64,000 bases of DNA from Tuctoria greenei (Eukaryota; Streptophyta; Magnoliopsida; Poales; Poaceae), in the NCBI GenBank assembly GCA_036927565.1, contig JAYESD010000010.1, positions 39,797,298 through 39,861,297 on the forward strand, given 5' to 3'. Of this stretch, positions 61,260 to 64,000 are shown piece by piece. Each line of letters opens with the position of its first letter. Within the stretch, counting starts at the first letter, position 1. The translations under genes were made by a program, and so were the position numbers. The notes beneath the pieces were generated by a model. The model did no database searches and was not told the origin of the DNA. It was given only the letters and a program-made list of their open reading frames with translations.

Positions 61260-64000
61260 TTACATATCGTTAGATGCATCTAGCACATTTAATTCACTTC
61301 TAAGTCTAGAAAAGGTTTTCGCATCAAGTGGTTTACTGAAGATATCCGCCAATTGTTCTTCGGATCTAACACCTTGCAAAGAGATGTCTCCTTTAGCCTC
61401 ATGATCCCGCAAGAAGTGATGGCGAATATCAATGTGCTTAGTGCGGGAGTGTTGAACGGGGTTTCTAGCTATCTTAACCGCACTTTCATTGTCACAAAGG
61501 AGAGGCACACAACCAAATTTAATTCCAAAGTCCAAAAGGGTTTGCTTCATATATAGAATTTGGGCGCAACATGCACCGGCCGCTATATACTCCGCCTCCG
61601 CGGTGGACAAAGCCACGGAATTTTGCTTTTTGCTTGACCAAGATACTAGGGAACGCCCAAGTAAGTGGCACCCACCGGAGGTACTCTTGCAATCCACACG
61701 ACATCCGGCAAAGTCCGAATCCGAGTAACCCAAGAGATGGAAACTAGCATTCTTGGGGTACCACAAACCTACACTTGGGGTATGCTTGAGATACCGAAGT
61801 ATCCTAAAAACTGCCTTCTTATGCGATTCTTTAGGTGCCGCTTGAAAGCGAGCACACAAGCACACACTAAACATGATATCGGGCCTAGATGCGGTAAGAT
61901 ATAACAATGAACTAATCATTGAACGGTAGTGAGATTGATCAATAGGTTTACCGTCCAAGTCCGCGTCGAGATGACAATTTGTCGCCATTGGAGTACTTCT
62001 TGAGCTACAATCTCCCATCTCAAATTTCTTCAAGAGGTCCTTGGTGTACTTCTCTTGGTAGATGAAGGTCCCCTTTTGAAGTTGCTTGATTTGAAATCCA
62101 AGAAAGAAGTTGAGCTCTCCAATCATTGACATCTCGAATTCCCTAGACATCATGGTGCCAAACTCATGGCTAAGCGATTTGTTAGTTGAGCCAAAAATAA
62201 TATCATCGACATAAATTTGACAAATAAATAAATCCCCGTCGATGTCCTTGGTGAAGAGTGTAGTGTCCACCCTCCCGATCTTGAATCCTTGCATGACCAA
62301 GAAATCCCGTAGACGTTCATACCACGCCCTAGGTGCTTGCTTGAGCCCGTAGAGCGCATTGTGTAACCTATACACATGATTAGGATTCCTCGGATCTTCA
62401 AACCCGGGAGGTTGCTCAACATAAACAAGCTCATTAATATAACCATTAAGAAAGGCACTTTTAACATCCATTTGATAAAGCATTATATTGTGATGCGAAG
62501 CAAAAGCAAGGAGTATACGAATAGCTTCTAACCGAGCGACCGGAGCGAATGTTTCTCCAAAGTCTAGTCCTTCAACTTGTGAGAAACCCTTGGCCACAAG
62601 TCTTGCCTTGTTGCGGACCACAACGCCATTCTCGTCTTGCTTGTTGCGGTACACCCACTTCGTTTTGATGACGTTCTTGTCCTTGGGTCACTCCTCCAAC
62701 ACCCAAACTTCATTTCGGGTGAAGTTGTTGAGTTCTTCTTGCATGGCCATCACCCAATTTGGATCTTGGAGAGCTTCCTCTATACGAGTGGGTTCTACAC
62801 ACGAAACAAACGAGTAGTGCTCACAAAACGAAGCGATATGGCGAGAACGAGTACTTACTCCCCGTGACGGACTTCCGATGATTTGATCAATCGGATGCGC
62901 CTTGGAAATGCGTCCATGCCTCATAAGTGATTGTGAAGCACTTGGCGGTGGTGAAGCATCTTGCTCGTCTTGTGGTTGGACTTGATCTTGGACTTCTTCT
63001 TCTTCTTGTTGATGTTGTGTGACTTGTGAATCTTGCATTGGCAATTGATCATCATCTTTTTCTACTTCTTCATCAGCTTGAGGCGCCATGGAGGTGTTGA
63101 TGTTGGAACTTGATGCTCCCCCTTGATCATGGCTCTCCTCAACTTCGGGCTTGATGTCTCCAATGGTCATGTTTTTCATGGCTTCTCGTAGAGGCTCATC
63201 ATCTATATCATCATGACCAAAACTCTCCTCTTGGGAGCCATTAGTCTCATCAAACTCAACATCACAACTTTCTTCAACTAACTCGGAGGTTTGGTTGAAT
63301 ACTCGATATGCTTTTGAGTTTGACGCATAACCAAGAAAGATACCAACATCACACCTTCTTTCAAACTTACCGAGCCTTTTCTTGCGGTAGATGTAGCACT
63401 TGCACCCGAAGACTCGGAAGTAGGAGATGTTGGGCTTTCTCCCAATGAGGAGCTCATATGGGGTCTTTTGAAGTAGTCGATGAAGATAGACCCTATTAGC
63501 GTCATGGCACGCCGTGTTGATTGCTTCGGCCCAAAACTTCTCCGACGTGCCATAGTCATCAAGCATTGCTCTAGCAAGGGTGATGAGAGTCTTGTTCTTC
63601 CTTTCAACGACACCATTTTGTTGAGGGGTGTATGTGGCCGAAAACTCATGCTTCACGCCTTCACGATCACACCACTCCCCAATGTTGTAGTTCATGAACT
63701 CGGTGCCGTTGTCACTCTGGACCTTGATGATGGGAAGTTGAAATTCCCTTTGAGCACGTTTAGCAAAGGTCTTGGAGACTTCTGGAGTTTCACCCTTGTC
63801 ACCTAGAAACAAAGTCCAAGCATATCTAGAATAGTCATCAACAATAACAAGACAATAGAGGTTACCACCAAGACTTTGAAATGTGGACGGTCCGAAGAGG
63901 TCCATTTGGAGTAGTTCAAGCGGCTTGGAGGTTGACACCATTGTCTTCATTGGGTGGTGTGAAGCAACTTGCTTCCCGTCTTGACAAGCGCTACAAAGCT
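61260..64000 (-). pseudogene. pol of Sirevirus H: integrase, RT, RNase H (single stop; 5' end off window)
   Basis: At the window edge the pre-integrase finger ends CSACQDGKQVASHHP. Integrase core: LELLQMDLFGPSTF (Asp), IKVQSDNGTEFMNY (Asp), TPQQNGVVERKNKTLITLAR (Glu), then RVFGCKCYIYRKKRLGKFER. A long acidic, Gln-rich linker follows. RT: ARLVAKGFSQVEGLDFGETF, DVKSAFLNGYINELVYVEQP, LHNALYGLKQAPRAWYERL, catalytic IYVDDIIFGSTNKSL, then YLTASRPDIMFSVCLCARFQ. RNase H: GYSDSDFAGCRVDCKSTSGG, LSTAEAEYIAAGACCAQILY, HIDIRHHFLRDHEAKGDISL. The frame ends LDASNDM and TAA. The only break is TGA at 62688-62690, between WVLEE and PKDKN, where CGA is expected. All catalytic residues are present. Confidence 0.92.

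Larger units (their letters stand above)
55973..64000 (-). mobile_element. Element H: Sirevirus (Ty1/copia) with accessory ORF, runs off right edge
   Basis: On the minus strand: integrase, RT and RNase H in copia order, spacer with palindrome repeats, GC-rich leader, accessory ORF, purine tract, 3' LTR. An extra ORF between pol and the 3' LTR, palindromes in U3, and the pol wording mark it as a Sirevirus. It inserted into the coiled-coil part of gene I. Left flank GAGGA (55968-55972) should recur beyond the far LTR. Confidence 0.9.

Overview
The window is a stretch of grass (Poaceae) nuclear heterochromatin made almost entirely of nested LTR retrotransposons. No host gene, rRNA or tRNA gene was recognised. 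The grass assignment rests on the mix of families: a Sirevirus-type copia with an extra ORF after pol, Tekay/Del-type gypsy with ~4 kb LTRs, a CRM-like gypsy whose LTRs begin TGATGA, Athila-like gypsy, a Tat-like gypsy, and a CACTA MITE with GCCGTCGCAAAT repeats. The species cannot be told. Family names come from protein motifs and element structure read by eye, not from a search.

Layout, left to right (letters are used throughout). B (1-3513, minus): Tat-like gypsy, 5' LTR plus gag-protease, running off the left edge and inserted into A1. A1 (3514-5668, minus): CRM-like gypsy, internally deleted so that gag is fused to the integrase tail. D (5669-21601, plus): Tekay/Del chromovirus with a truncated 5' LTR, decayed gag-pol and a complete 3.8 kb 3' LTR; its 5' LTR holds solo LTR E (6361-10390, duplication ACGTA). 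D is followed by a second copy of its own leader, D2 (21602-22780), so LTR and internal units are chained. C (22781-~36168, plus): Athila-like element with protease and an accessory ORF but no reverse transcriptase. Its accessory ORF is split by A2 (24436-30755, minus; duplication TATGG) and its 3' UTR by solo LTR F (32687-33907; duplication ACATG). G (~36169-38168, minus): Athila-like gag plus LTR. J (38169-41514 and 50016-51657, plus): Sirevirus-like copia split by K (41515-50015, minus), which has 3.2-3.3 kb LTRs and no coding internal region. A3 (51658-52725, minus): CRM-like LTR with a stub. CACTA MITE (52781-53189, duplication GTG). I (53198-55972, plus): spliced accessory gene of the 'putative gypsy type transposon' kind. 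H (55973-64000, minus): Sirevirus with nearly intact pol, running off the right edge.

How the parts relate: the insertion order is readable. A2 is younger than C, E than D, F than C, K than J, B than A1, and H than I. Coding regions are broken mainly by stops that a single C-to-T change (either strand) can explain, as expected for methylated, silenced repeats. H pol and the A2 integrase are the best preserved. The least ordinary features are: (1) the pol tail of family A encoded inside its LTR; (2) a promoter-like module (tandem palindrome repeats, TATA, GC-rich leader) in front of the accessory ORF of H, echoing the palindromes of its own LTR; (3) a comparable TATA plus splice-acceptor arrangement before the accessory ORF of C; (4) one palindrome, CGGACTAGTCCG, shared by the LTRs of unrelated J and K; and (5) a frame-perfect 77-bp intron in I.
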